Positions 1 to 10,954 of a stretch of 64,000 nucleotides of DNA are shown in pieces. The translations under genes were made by a program, and so were the position numbers. The stretch spans positions 27,231,497 through 27,295,496 of the forward strand of contig OV121082.1 in assembly GCA_921293015.1 (NCBI GenBank). Direction: 5' to 3'. Every line of letters starts with the position of its first letter. Within the stretch, counting starts at the first letter, position 1. Below the pieces are notes generated by a model, which was not told where the DNA came from, ran no database searches, and saw only the letters and a program-made list of their open reading frames with translations. Source of the stretch: Phorcus lineatus. Lineage: Eukaryota; Mollusca; Gastropoda; Trochida; Trochidae.

Positions 1-948
1 ACCAGGGTACAAACTTTGTGGGTGCATGGAATGAGTTGTATGAAATTGACTCGAAACTTGTAAGTGACTTATCGTCAAGAGAATTGTGACTATTTCCCCT
101 TTGTAATGAATGTACCTTCTGCCAGCCATATGGGAGGAGTATGGGAGAGGCAAATCAGAACTGTCAGATCAGTAATTTCTTCTCTCATGAATCAGGCTAG
201 CGGACAACTCGATGAGGGTTTACGGACTCTCATGTGCGAAGTCATGGCCATCGTGAACTGCAGCCCTCTGACTGTGGACAACTTGAACGATCCTACATCT
301 TTGGAGCCGCTCACTCCAAACCATCTTCTCACTTCGTAATCAAAGGTAATCTTACCTCCACCAGGTAACTTTCAGAAGGCAGACACCTATTCCAGGAAGA
401 TGTGGAGACGTGTTCAACATCTGTCTAATGAATTTTGGCAGAGATGGAAGAGAGAATATCTACAAACATTGCAAGTGCGACAAAAGTGGAAGTGCCCTCG
501 TAGAATTGTGAAAGTTGGCGACATTGTCTTGTTGAGAGAAGATGATCTCCCACGAAATATATGGAGACTTTGCAGAGTCTGTGAAGTATACAAGAGTAGT
601 GACAATCTTGTAGGCAAGGTTAAGATAGTGATTGGAGACCCATCACTTTCTGCTAGTGGGAAACGTGTTAATAATGTGACATATCTTGAACGGCCAGTTC
701 ACAAATTGGTCCTATTGCTCGAGTCTGAACTTGACGTCCCATAGAACTATGATGTGCTGATGTTGTGGACTAGTGAAAAGAAATATATTGACTTTTCTGT
801 TTACATTTGCGTTTGAATGAGTAATGTTTTTAGCTTTAAGGATGTCATGATCATGTATTTTGTTATATAAATATTTCAGATTAATGTACTTGTCTTGAGA
901 TTAATTTCAATTGTCATGAAAATTAGTAGGTCTAATTTTGGTGGGGAG
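1..948 (+). mobile_element. BEL/Pao LTR retrotransposon, 3' part of pol (fossil)
   Basis: The window opens inside the integrase core: DQGTNFVGA is readable in the first 30 bases, followed by ASHMGGVWERQIRTVR (around 115-170), the usual BEL/Pao motif. The 400-744 stretch encodes a C-terminal domain of the DUF5641 type (FWQRWKREYL, KVGDIVLLREDD, RPVHKLVLLL), normal for the end of BEL/Pao integrase. A purine-rich GGTGGGGAG at 940-948 fits the polypurine tract before the LTR. The element is cut by the window start and is broken in a few places. Its age cannot be estimated without the other LTR. Confidence 0.85.
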
Positions 949-1355
949 TGTAATGTTGAGTTTTCATAGCGGTCTGCTATTTATATATTTTAGTGGTAAT
1001 CAGTTTTAGTCTGTTAGAGTTATCTCGCTTGGTCGACCATGTGCGATTTTGTGTGTGTGAAATGTGTGCGATAATGAGGATTTCCAAGTTACAGGACCCT
1101 ATGATACACCATAATGTTTCACGTAACTAAGTAAATAAGTAAATATGTAAATATGTAAACATTGGAACGCTGTAGACATTCTTGAAATGTTAATGTTTGA
1201 GCACTACCAGTGAACTATGTGATATGTGCGATTTGACTCAATTTCAAGATATCTGCATGAGCTTGATGCGAACTGTACTACATGCGAATTTGGAATACAA
1301 ATTATGGATTGACTGAACTTTCATGTTATTATTTGATGGAAGGAAGCTTGGAAAC
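949..1355 (+). repeat. Probable start of the BEL/Pao 3' LTR; end not defined
   Basis: The segment starts TGTAATGTTGAG immediately after the polypurine tract, as expected for an LTR. Its 3' border cannot be placed because the 5' LTR is outside the window. The downstream minisatellite may be part of the LTR or a later neighbour. Confidence 0.5.
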
Positions 1356-1359
1356 ACTA

Positions 1360-2270
1360 CAGTGCTGAACCACAAACACTCCTGGTGCTGAACAACAAGC
1401 ATTATAGGTGTTGAACCACAAACACTTCTGGTGCTGAACAACAAGCATTATAGGTGTTGAACCACAAACACTCCTGGTGCTGAACAACAAGCATTATAGG
1501 TGTTGAACCACAAACACTCCTGGTGCTGAACAACAAGCATTCAAGGTGCTGAACCACAAACACTCCAGTTACTGAATCAAACAAACACTCAAGGTGTTGA
1601 ACCACAAACACTTCTGGTGCTGAACAACAAGCATTATAGGTGTTGAACCACAAACACTCCTGGTGCTGAACAACAAGCATTCAAGGTGCTGAACCACAAA
1701 CACTCCAGTTACTGAATCAAACAAACACTCAAGGTGTTGAACCACAAACACTTCTGGTGCTGAACAACAAGCATTATAGGTGTTGAACCACAAACACTCC
1801 TGGTGCTGAACAACAAGCATTCTATGTGCTGAACCACAAACACTCCTGGTGCTGAACAACAAGCATTCAAGGTGCTGAACCACAAACACTCCAGTTACTG
1901 AATCAAACAAACACTCAAGGTGTTGAACCACAAACACTTCTGGTGCTGAACAACAAGCATTATAGGTGTTGAACCACAAACACTCCTGGTGCTGAACAAC
2001 AAGCATTCTATGTGCTGAACCACAAACATTCCTGGTGCTGAACAACAAGCATTCAAGGTGCTTAACCACAAACACTCCAGTTGCTGAACCACACAAACAG
2101 TCTAGTTGCTGAACCAAAAACACTCTAATGCTGAACCACAAACAGTCTAGTTGTTGAAATTTCAACACTCAAACAGTCTAGTTGCTGAAACAAACAAACA
2201 CCCCAGTTGCAGAAATAAACAAATACTCTAGTTGCTGAAATGATAAATACTCTGGTTGCTAAATTACTCA
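1360..2270. repeat. 23-bp minisatellite with 46-bp dimer and ~140-bp higher-order period
   Basis: About 38 units follow GGTGCTGAACAACAAGCATT or GGTGTTGAACCACAAACACTC, mostly 23 bp with a 25-bp variant (GTTACTGAATCAAACAAACA...). The variant order repeats with a 140-bp higher-order period (for example AAGGTGTTGA at 1591 and 1731). One later copy is lengthened by exactly one 46-bp dimer (1731 to 1917, 186 bp). Units decay into GTTGCTGAA words after about 2090. The minus strand of the unit has no stop in any phase, which produces long artificial ORFs. Confidence 0.95.
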
Positions 2271-2472
2271 AAAAAAACTCCAGCAGATGAATTAACATAT
2301 TATAAAAATTGTAGTTTTGCTAATTTTGGTCATGATGTAAAATTTTTGTTTTAGAGCTACAGGCTCTGTAGCTTACAGATTTGAACTTCATTTTTAACCA
2401 TATGCACTCAAGGCAAGTTAGGTTTTATTCAACTATCAACTTCAAGGGCAGACGACTCGAAGCTTAAAAATT

Positions 2473-2722
2473 AAACAATCACAATTATTGTTAGTAATTA
2501 TAAGAAATCTTACCTCTAAACCAACATTGACTAATATCTCTCTTTTGGAGAGATCGTACAGAGCATGTAAAAATTTTTTTTTAGTTGTGTGCGTGTTGTT
2601 CTTCCCCGATTATTTCCCCTTTTCGAAGTACGGAGAGCTGGATAAAGGGGAGGAGAGTGGGAGTAAACCTTTGGTTTAGAGGTAAGTTTTCTTATAATTA
2701 CTAACAATAATTGTGATTGTTT
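2473..2722. mobile_element. 250-bp inverted-repeat element related to the ends of the neighbouring YR element
   Basis: It is bounded by nearly perfect ~50-bp inverted repeats: AAACAATCACAATTATTG at 2473 and its complement ending at 2722, both leading into CTTACCTCTAAACCAA. The left interior (about 2510-2625) matches the reverse complement of 6110-6231, the right end of the next element. It is probably a short non-autonomous relative of that element, with different outermost bases. Confidence 0.7.
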
Positions 2723-3865
2723 CATAATTATTGCGAAAAACCTTACCTCTAAACCAACATTGACAGAATACCAAGTATAAGGAGGCGGGTATCCAGACCT
2801 CCAAAGAGTGTGTAAATAGTTTAAATAACTCTCCAGACTAGCGTAATTTTGCTTATAACTTGACGACTAGGGGAGATAATCGTTAAGAATAACGGTAAAT
2901 TTATCAAATTTATCCCAAAATTATCCCGAATAACGGTTTATTTTAGCCCGAAACGATGGGAAAATCGCAATAATTACATAATTTTGGCGAAGATTTCCAA
3001 GGTTAATCCTTGAAAACGATCGTACCAAAGGCTAATCTACCACTTATAGGATATAAATACGATAAATCCTAATAAGGATGGTGAAGGAAAACGTAATTCA
3101 GGATAATTTCGGCACGAAAACAGCCCCCAATGGGTGAAAAAGGAAGCCCAAATACAATAAAATTCCCACTCTAGTCTGTACTCTCCACTCCGTAATTATT
3201 ATGTTAATAAGGTAGGAGGTGCTAGGGAGGATTAATACTTGAACTTCGAACAAGGCAGATTAATACATCCCAAAGAGTGATTATACCACGTCACTAAACC
3301 ACCAACTCAAGGAGAGATTAAGGTTCAACATAGCGAAACTACCCACTTCCTAGTATTGTGCAAAAAACTCAGGGGTGAAGATATGCCCACCTGAAGTAGT
3401 TGTTGAAGTCCACCATCTCAGTTGATAAGATGGGACCGGAAACCACTCGCCCTCGGGAACCCCCCCCCCCCCCTTCCCCCCCTTTTTTCCCCCCAAGGAG
3501 GGGGGTCAGGCGGAGAGGTGCTGAGCCGCCACCAATGGTTCCAGCGAGGACAGGCCTCCCAGCAAGGAGGAAATGTCCTGAAGATAGGCCCTGGTGAAGG
3601 CGCTAGAGGACTTCTACTGACAGGAAACGACTATCTGGGCGTTGGAAACAGACTTCCAGGCTGCTAGAGAAGTCGAGAGCGCTCGAATCTCATGAGGTGA
3701 GAACTTGGCATCTACTGTGTCCTGATCTGCTGAAGAATAGGCCAAGAAGCAATGATATTTTGGGTAATCTCCGTCGACAGGCCCGGTTTGCAGGGAATAA
3801 AGAGATGTCTTCTACCTTTCTTGATGGAATGCATCCTATCTATGTACCAACGTAGAACTCGCAGC

Positions 3866-4497
3866 GGTTATGGCAAATAAGCTCGCGAGGGCGTAGCCCG
3901 AGCCGAGTTTATTGCCATAACGCGAGGCAAGCGGGTCATTATTTGGCTTACACTCCCGCGGAACGCTCCCAACATAATTTTAAACTAAATTATTTATATT
4001 TCATGAATTTAAAAACATGATACTTTTACACTTTGCGGGTTGATGTTTTCTGAACGAACGAGTCCAATAGATTATTTTAAAAATACGCCTTATTTAGAAT
4101 TTAAAGCTAAAAACTAGAAATATACAAAACCTATATTACCTTTAAATATATATACAGGTAGAAATCAGTGTAGATATGATAACAAAAAGTACCTCAGCTG
4201 ACATGGATCCTTGTTATCTTAAGTGGTAGAGGCGTTGCTAGTCAACGGAGAGGTCCCGGGTTCGAATCCCACTTATGCTCTATATAAATCTTATATTTCT
4301 AGCTTGTTGAATATTCAAACTTTTACAAGTCCATTTGTTTGTTCACATTGGACATCTCATAACCGAAGCAGATGTTTAGTAACTGAAATATTATTAAAAC
4401 CCCAAGTTAAACCCCAACTCATCTACTCACTCATAACCGACCATGGTAGTTATGAGATAACCCACCGGCGCACATGGTGGTTATGGCATATAACCTT
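3866..4497. mobile_element. Probable inserted element with GGTTATGGC-type ends
   Basis: The left end GTTATGGCAAATAA...TTTATTGCCATAAC (about 3868-3922) folds into a GC-rich hairpin. The right end (about 4435-4497) carries two short hairpins, each with GGTTATNNC words. The ends share GGTTAT-GC in inverted orientation. The segment has no coding sequence and a different composition from the flanking YR relic, so it may be a separate non-autonomous element. Confidence 0.4.
4205..4282 (+). repeat. tRNA-like segment (possible SINE head or decayed tRNA)
   Basis: It contains a good B box (GGTTCGAATCCC at 4259-4270) and an A-box-like AAGTGGTAGAGG at 4220-4231 at tRNA spacing. The anticodon arm can be drawn (CGTT/AACG), but U33 is missing, the T stem pairs only three of five and no acceptor stem forms. 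It is better explained as a tRNA-derived repeat than as a working tRNA gene. Confidence 0.45.
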
Positions 4498-5529
4498 CAA
4501 ATAAAAGGAAATAACTTCCCAAGGGGTGTAAGTAAGAAATAACATCCTGAGAGAGGCGTACTTTGCGATCAATCTCCATCAAGTCCAACCTTAAAATCTG
4601 AACTTGATTAGCAAATGGGGCACGGGGGTTAAGTCTAGCAAAATCCTTATCTAATACAGGCAACTCCGGGGACACAAACCTGTTGTGTATCAAATAAGTT
4701 GACTTGGGAATGGAAAGCTGTCCAGGCTGATTGGCAAGCTTGTCATTATTCCCGTTGCAAGCCGTCTTGATGGCAGAGAGAACTTGGATGGAAGGGAGGG
4801 GGGTAGGGACCCCGAGTCCCCAAACTCATTAGGCCTAGGAGATGCAGGGTCATCCAAGGGAAGAGGAGCCGTACAAGGTTTCAAGCGGTGCAAGTACTGG
4901 AGTTTATCCCCTAAATTCCACTCTGGGTTAAGAGAGAAGGAGTGATCATTCGATGGAATTATCAACTGTCCTTCATGGGTAGACACTGTAACATCCATGG
5001 AGTCCGTGTCCGTGGCAGAGTGACACAAGGCCGTGAGTCCGTTATAGTCATGAAGCACGGGAATGAAAGGCGGATTGTCAATGCTGATGAACTCCAGCTG
5101 TTGATCACAGACCGCATGTGCAGAAGTGCGACCATCTGCCTCCCCAGGAGCTGCAAGTAGACCCGTGCCGCCCATGCTAACGGAACGCTTAACGGGATCA
5201 TCCTGTGTTCTCTGAATACCCACTGAAGCCCATGCGCCGCTAGGCGCCGTGGCATACAGAAGCGGGTCAGAGGCAATCGACAATCTGGGCTCGTGCCCGC
5301 TGTGGAGAACATCGGGCCCGTGACCCGTGCTTCCTTGACAAGGCAGAGGATCTAAGCCAACCGCCCCCTCCACTGAGTCAAGGATAAGGGAAGCTGGCTG
5401 CATATGACTTGCCGTGATGTTGGACAGAGGTCCCGGCGTCTCGCCAGCACGGCCTGCTACCGCGGCGTCTCCCTGGTTGGTCTCGAGTGTAGAGAAGCGC
5501 TCAGCTGATTTTCGCTGCATGGACGCCAT
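4481..5529 (-). mobile_element. Gag-like coding region inside the YR relic (fossil part)
   Basis: The minus strand is open for long stretches here, beginning MASMQRKSAERF at 5529. It encodes a polar, low-complexity protein followed by a more ordered region (LDKDFARLNPRAP, LRLDLMEIDRKVRLSQD). I recognise no enzyme domain. Position upstream of recombinase sequence and close to a CX2C...DPHXLC motif suggests a structural protein of a YR retroelement, but this is inference. The region is more GC-rich than its surroundings, like the recombinase part. Confidence 0.4.
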
Positions 5530-6245
5530 GTTGGAAGTGCAATCATCTGCTTGATATTGTCTAACTCTGATGTCTTAGGCGGCAGTTTGATGGCTGGAAA
5601 TTTGCTTCAAATTTTTAATAGATAGAGGAGTAGTTTTTAGCTTTACGTTTACGTTAAGGCTTAGTGCAATTATGATATATAATCTGCCAATAATCAAGAG
5701 TTAGGTGATTACAAAGCAAACATCGTTGTCAAATGAACAAGGAATTTTGTCACTTCAAGAATAACACAGGGCATGGGGATCACCCTTACACAAATAGCGC
5801 TGACATTCCAAACATTTCTTCTGAACAGAAGCCATTATGGGGAGAAGATTACAAAAACACGCAAGAAAAGGAGTGATCTCACCAAAGTCAGAAGTTCACC
5901 GATTTCCCACAAGTAATCCGTAAGAATAACACAGGTAATCCGATGAGAACTCACAATAATCCGTAGGAAAAACACTGAGGTAATTCACAAAAAACACAAT
6001 GGTAAATCCAAGACTCGAGTGAACTCAAGAATTCTCTCACACAAAATACGACCGATCTCGCGGCGTACAGAGAAAAGAATGACAGCCGAGTTTGAATTTC
6101 AGGGGAGGTAACTCTGGGGAGATAATCGGGGAAGAACAACACGCACACCACTAAAAAAGATTTTATTCTCACGCTCTGTACTTTTTCTCCGAAAGAGAGA
6201 TATTAGTCAATGTTGGTTTAGAGGTAAGGTTTTTCGCAATAATTA

Positions 6246-7768
6246 CTATTCTTTAAAGACTGTAAAAACTCTCTCCAACATGTCCTAAAGCAATAAAGTG
6301 TGTTAAAAAGCAAAGAATTGCAGTTGAAGGAAAATACTCAGGTGAGCTGAAATAAATCTCCCCCCTCCTCCAATTCAAAACACATAGGTATATCATGAAA
6401 ACTACCCTATGGATGGTTGCAATATTTTGTAACCAGTTTAAAAAAAGATTGCTTTCCAGGTTTATAGATGATAAAACATTCTTGTTTTACAAGATTTTCT
6501 CTTCACCCTTGTAAACGTGTGAGCTACAAAGCTGCTTTCAGAGTGTTGTGGAGAGGAAAGCCATACAGGCATGATCCTTTTGTCACTGGGTTTTTCTCAG
6601 CTGAGAACCAAGATAAAGGTGACAAGAACAGAACTGCAACTTTCATAGACATCTTCCACTGATTTCTTCAATCCTAACCATTTTTTTTTACAATCAGGTC
6701 TTGCTCATTCACAATTGAGTTTCTTGAGGGCCAATGTTCTGGAACTTGATACACTGGTGAAGTGATATAAGACACTGAATTTTCCCCTGAACCATAACAA
6801 GAACTTTTCCTTCTATAATGAGTCAACAAAAGCCAAATTGAGCCTGTGTGCTACACATTGTGTGATTGTACAAAATGGTGGGTATTTTCTCTGCATTTGT
6901 TTTAAACTGTTACACATGTGTCTGCTGCTGCTCCATCAGTCTCAAGTGAAACAAATTTACACCAGTAAATTCTAAGCTTTTTTAACTCCCCCGAGATAAT
7001 AGTCTCCTTATAGCATGTGAACAACCATCATCAATTGGTTTTTTAGATAAAAAAAACTTGTTACTGGTTCGCCTGAACTGCAATATATTCAGGATGATAC
7101 ACAACATATAAACGGAAGCCGGGTCTCGTATACCTGCTAGGGCTGAAGGTGGTCCAAAGAAGTAGACACTGGTGGTTTCTATTGGAGGAAATACAGTATA
7201 TACATCAACTATCTGCATCTACTGCATTATCTCCAGACAAAACAAAACTAAAGTGAGCACAGCTCAATAACCACCACCTGTATTTGAATCGCCTTTAAGC
7301 ATCATTTTACTTCTTTCAAAACTATGTAGTCAGTCATATCAATGATTAAATATCACATTCAAAGGAAGAAAGTGATGTTATATATTTGGACAGTTACATG
7401 TAAACACACAGGCAAAATGTTATAGAGATTTAAGCTTTTCTGTTCATGGTGAAAATTTTAGAAAAGTGTTATACCCATGAGTTTTAACAACTCAAAAGCA
7501 CATGAATACACCATTTGTAACATTGATATAAATGTTAAGTTTCCAAGTCAGATAAATTTCAAGTATTGCTCAGGAAATGTTTTCGAACAGATGGTTGGAC
7601 GAACATGCGGGCTGGTAAATATCCCAGACTACGTCAAAGCGTAGGTACAATAAACTTTAATACATAAAACAGATAACAAAGGAGACTGTACTGCTATATC
7701 TTTATTTAAGGTTCCAATAAATTAACATAATCATATAGTTGAATATATATCAAACAAGTGTTTGGCAT
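6246..7768. other. No gene recognised
   Basis: AT-rich sequence with only short open frames and no domain, splice pair or repeat that I could match elsewhere in the window. Confidence 0.6.
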
Positions 7769-9025
7769 TGTCCCCCACCGTTATGAGATATTTAGGTGCT
7801 TAGCTTTACGAGATATTGAGTTGACAATGTATTACTGTAGATATTAAAACTTTACTTGACTTCAGTTAACTTCTTTCATAAATTTTCCAACAAAGATGAT
7901 TTGGACTTTGAACTTTTATTCCTTTCTTTTCTTTGTCAGTATAAGCAGATTAACTGTAATACAATAGAAAAAACTACTTTGAGAAAGTGATTTACAACAA
8001 CCATAGATAGCAAACATGAAATATATATGTGTTTATAAAAATGTTTATGTACCATGGGACATGAAATATAACTTGAGAAAATTCATTTAATAAGTACTTA
8101 CTTGAGACTTGAACTTACTTTAGACTTGAATAATACAACTGAATTGCACCTCAAAACTTACATGAGAGAAATGTGATAAGCAGTATATTCAATGAAATTA
8201 GGCAAATTACACATGAACTACTTTCAATTAGTCATAAAATGACTACAACTTACTTGAAATGAATATGAAACATGAAAAATATCAAAACAATATCCTAGCA
8301 GTAAACCCAACCAAATACTATGAATTTGATGTTTTATTTACTAAAATAGAAACCAATAGAATATAGCTCACCATTACTGTATTCCCACTAAGATGACTTG
8401 ACTTAAACTTCAACTTAAAATTAAACTTCATAAACATGCAAGCACACAGGCTTGCTGACTGCCACACACTGCCATGTGCTTTTCACTAAGCAGGGATGCC
8501 TACTGTCAATATAAGGGCCACTGTCAAAACATCCACCCCCTTTTGGATTATCTCCCTTTAAAATAATTGACTTAAGAGAAAAATGCACTACCCTATTCAG
8601 GTTCATAAAAATTAGAAATCTAGTCTAAACTTAAAATGAAAAACAAATAGAAATACTTTAAATGACTAAAAACAACCTTTCCTTGGAAAAATAGTGTAAA
8701 AAATGACTTTGATGAAAAAGGTTAACTTTGACTTAAACAAAAGGTCTGTTTCAAGATGAAACTTAAAGAATATTAGAAATTAACCAAAAAACAAGACAAA
8801 AACCAACAAACTTTCTTTTTGGCCATAACAATTACAAAGTGGTCAAAATGACTTCAAGGCCACCACAGTCGACTGGCGTCCGAGTCTTCCTCCATTTAAA
8901 GCTGTCACCAAATATGAACACTCTAGGTGCTAAGCTTCATGAGTTATTGCGTTAACAAGAATCCGGACGGACGGACAGATGCTGCATAATTCATAGTCCC
9001 CCGTTCCGCGTTGCGATGGGGGACA
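7769..9025. mobile_element. TGTCCCCC-ended non-autonomous element, copy A
   Basis: It starts TGTCCCCCACCGTTATGAG and ends with the inverse GATGGGGGACA. The start (7769-7845) and the last ~185 bp match the copy at 32012-32980, including GCTGTCACCAAATATGAACA and the CGGACGGACGGAC tail. Most of the middle (about 7850-8840) does not match copy B; it is AT-rich with frequent ACTTGA/ACTTAA words and may be an insertion or a divergent body. No coding sequence is seen. Confidence 0.65.
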
Positions 9026-10433
9026 AAAACATTCATCTGATAAAGTAGGGAGATAATCTGTTTCAAATCCTTCAAACAAAAAACAGATGTTGATCCTTAC
9101 TTCAAAAAAACCTCATCATGGAAATAAGTAACCCTTACTTCCTGGAACTTGTGACATAAAGAGAAAGTTTTTATAGAATCATTTGAAAATAATCCCAAAA
9201 AATCTGAGGTCTGCTTAATGAGATATGTGCTGAAAGTGAATTTTAAGTATGGTAAGAGGTTTTAAATTGCCAGTACAGGATTCATTTATCAAACAATCAT
9301 TTCATTGATATCTTGGGTAAAAAGAACACACAAAATGTTTTGAAAGAATAAACATTCAAACCTAGGCAATTATTTTCAAATTCAACACCTTTTGAAATAA
9401 TCTCCCTTCGCTAAAGCCAGACTATTGAACTAAGTGCCAGGCACTCTGCAGATATGCAATGTAAAATAAAGAGCTATTGCCTTCAGCTTTTTATTGAATA
9501 TTGCATTAAATTAACCTATAAAACGAAATACTTAAAAATGTTTACTAAATAGACCAACTGGCTCTGTAGCTCATGAAGCCATCCAAAATTCATTTTATTG
9601 TGGCAGGGGCACCAAAGCTGACAAATCAATTAATAATAATCCTCATTAGTTTAAATTAACAGCCTTATGAACTACAGAGCACATAGCTCTAATTTCAAAG
9701 ATTTTGATAGGAACAATCATACTGTCCTGCTTTCAAACAGATATGTTTAGTCTTTATTGGGTTGATACTTGTGTTGGCTCAAGTTGAACAGTTCTTCAGA
9801 GATAGTTCATCAAGCACCTAGCTGCATGTAGGATAGTAGGCTGTCATAAGTCAAACATTGGCCACCACCTGACAATCCTGGATTTGATTCAACTCTGTTG
9901 GATTCCTGAAAAGAAAGTTTTTAAAAAAATCACATTGACCACTTAACATAAATAAGCATCGGTTAAAACTAATTAACAGGAATTGAAAAATAACCCACTG
10001 GCTGACTGCTTGGTTTCACTCTGCCTTTTGACATCTTTTAAAGTGACAAGTGGTCCAATAAAATTGAAGTGTATTAAAGAAAATCAAATGATTAAATTTT
10101 ATAGCAGGAGCATATTTACATCATCAGCCTTAAAAGGTCTAGAGGGCTTTTCACCTTTACATGGTGTATGTCTTTTTTAAACTTTGTTTACCAATAATTA
10201 TAAGAATCTGTAAGTTTGTGTAAAAACACATTGACTAGTGACTATTTAATTCATAGCTTTGGTCACAGAGGCCACACCCTGAAAACTTTTTTCATTTGCT
10301 TCAGAAAGTTTTAACTATTGTATACACCCTTTTATTAGTGAGGATTATAATAAAGATCACAGGGGCCATTCTAAGGGTCAAGGAAGGCCAAGCTACACAA
10401 ATATTTTTTGTAGAAGGAAAACGCTTAGTAACT
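9026..10433. other. No gene; one small inverted-repeat segment at 9549-9688
   Basis: GGCTCTGTAGCTCATGAAGCC at 9549 recurs inverted and imperfect near 9660-9688 (CTTATGAACTACAGAGCAC), bounding a ~140-bp possible MITE. The rest is AT-rich with nothing recognisable. Confidence 0.45.
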
Positions 10434-10954
10434 CACTGTCGTGTACTCGGTACTCGAGTACTCGTGTACTCCCCATCCAAAAAGGTCCCCTTCCAACATT
10501 TATTTCTGGGTCCCCTCCGCCGATTTAAAACCGAGTTCCCTCTGCTGCCTTGATGATTTTCTAATTTGGCAATAACTAATTAATTACTCAAGCAAATCAC
10601 TTTGAATTGCACAGAAATTTTCATTATGTCCGATAGCATCTGTGTGTGACGATATCTATAACATTCAAGCTCCTTAAGGGTAGACAAATACACTTTTAAA
10701 GTAGTAAGCCCTGCTTCGGAAATATAAGTGCGATAAACTTCAACTGAATATGGCAATTCTGTTTTTTTCTTGAAGTTTGTGCAACCAAACGCTGCACCAA
10801 TATATTCCTTATTCATATCCTGACTATTCAAAGTTAAATCTAACCATTTAATCCTTGACAATTAGGAGGAGCAATGGAATCAGACACCTATCTCTGTCGT
10901 ACTGTTTTGGTCGCCATCTTGGAACGTCCCCTCCTTACCGAGTACACAACAGTG
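10434..10954 (-). mobile_element. 521-bp CACTG-ended element, intact copy A
   Basis: CACTGTCGTGTACTCGGTA at 10434-10452 is matched, inverted, by TACCGAGTACACAACAGTG at 10936-10954 (18 of 19). The interior is shared with the copy at 23625-27570. Read on the minus strand it starts with AAGGAGGGGACGTTCCAAGATGGCGACC (10 to 18 bases beyond the end), carries a 93-codon open frame, then a GGGGACC-rich segment. CACT(A/G) ends recall the CACTA/Chapaev group, but no clear target-site duplication is visible, so the superfamily is left open. Confidence 0.7.
10580..10861 (-). CDS. 93-codon open frame in CACTG-ended element, copy A
   Basis: This open frame of 93 codons has a stop codon just upstream, begins with TTG rather than ATG, and has its first ATG at codon 20 (DMNKEYIG). 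No family was recognised; visible text includes IKWLDLTLNSQD, KELECYRYRH and a hydrophobic C-terminus. The same frame is open in the copy at 27177-27458. The two differ by about 21 bases, roughly 15 of them amino-acid-changing, which looks close to neutral and does not support a conserved protein since the copies split. A good acceptor-like CTCCTCCTAATTGTCAAG precedes the frame, so it could also be a captured exon. Coding status is uncertain. Confidence 0.3.
   Translation of the reverse strand: MSRIKWLDLTLNSQDMNKEYIGAAFGCTNFKKKTELPYSVEVYRTYISEAGLTTLKVYLSTLKELECYRYRHTQMLSDIMKISVQFKVICLSN

Larger units (their letters stand above)
2725..6245 (-). mobile_element. YR (DIRS/Ngaro-type) retroelement relic with ~40-bp inverted ends (fossil)
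   Basis: TAATTATTGCGAAAAACC...CATTGAC at 2725-2765 is repeated inverted at 6205-6245, giving a ~3.5-kb unit. On the minus strand, 3500-3880 encodes a tyrosine-recombinase C-terminal region: GRRHLFIPCKPG, then HLMRFERSRLL and nearby text resembling the HE(I/V)RAL...SLA.K block. 4481-5529 encodes a gag-like protein I do not recognise, and 5770-5848 a Cys/His motif (CLECQRYLCKGDPHALC) of the type seen at the start of some YR-element gags. No RT region was found between the gag-like and recombinase parts, so the copy looks internally deleted and broken. A separate insertion-like segment lies at 3866-4497. Family is inferred from motifs only. Confidence 0.6.

Noticed and set aside
1569-2168. 199-codon minus-strand open frame rich in CLWFST/VQHLECL repeats
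   Set aside because: It is the read-through of a 23-bp minisatellite whose minus strand lacks stops in every frame; all phases are equally open and the composition is repetitive.
1360-2270. CRISPR-like array
   Set aside because: Units are contiguous with no unique spacers, in an animal genome.
3400-3667. Proline-rich plus-strand frames across the poly-C tract
   Set aside because: Shadow of a minus-strand recombinase region; the proline run is a homopolymer translation.
4205-4282. Possible functional tRNA gene
   Set aside because: B box is good but U33 is missing, the T stem pairs only three of five and no acceptor stem forms.
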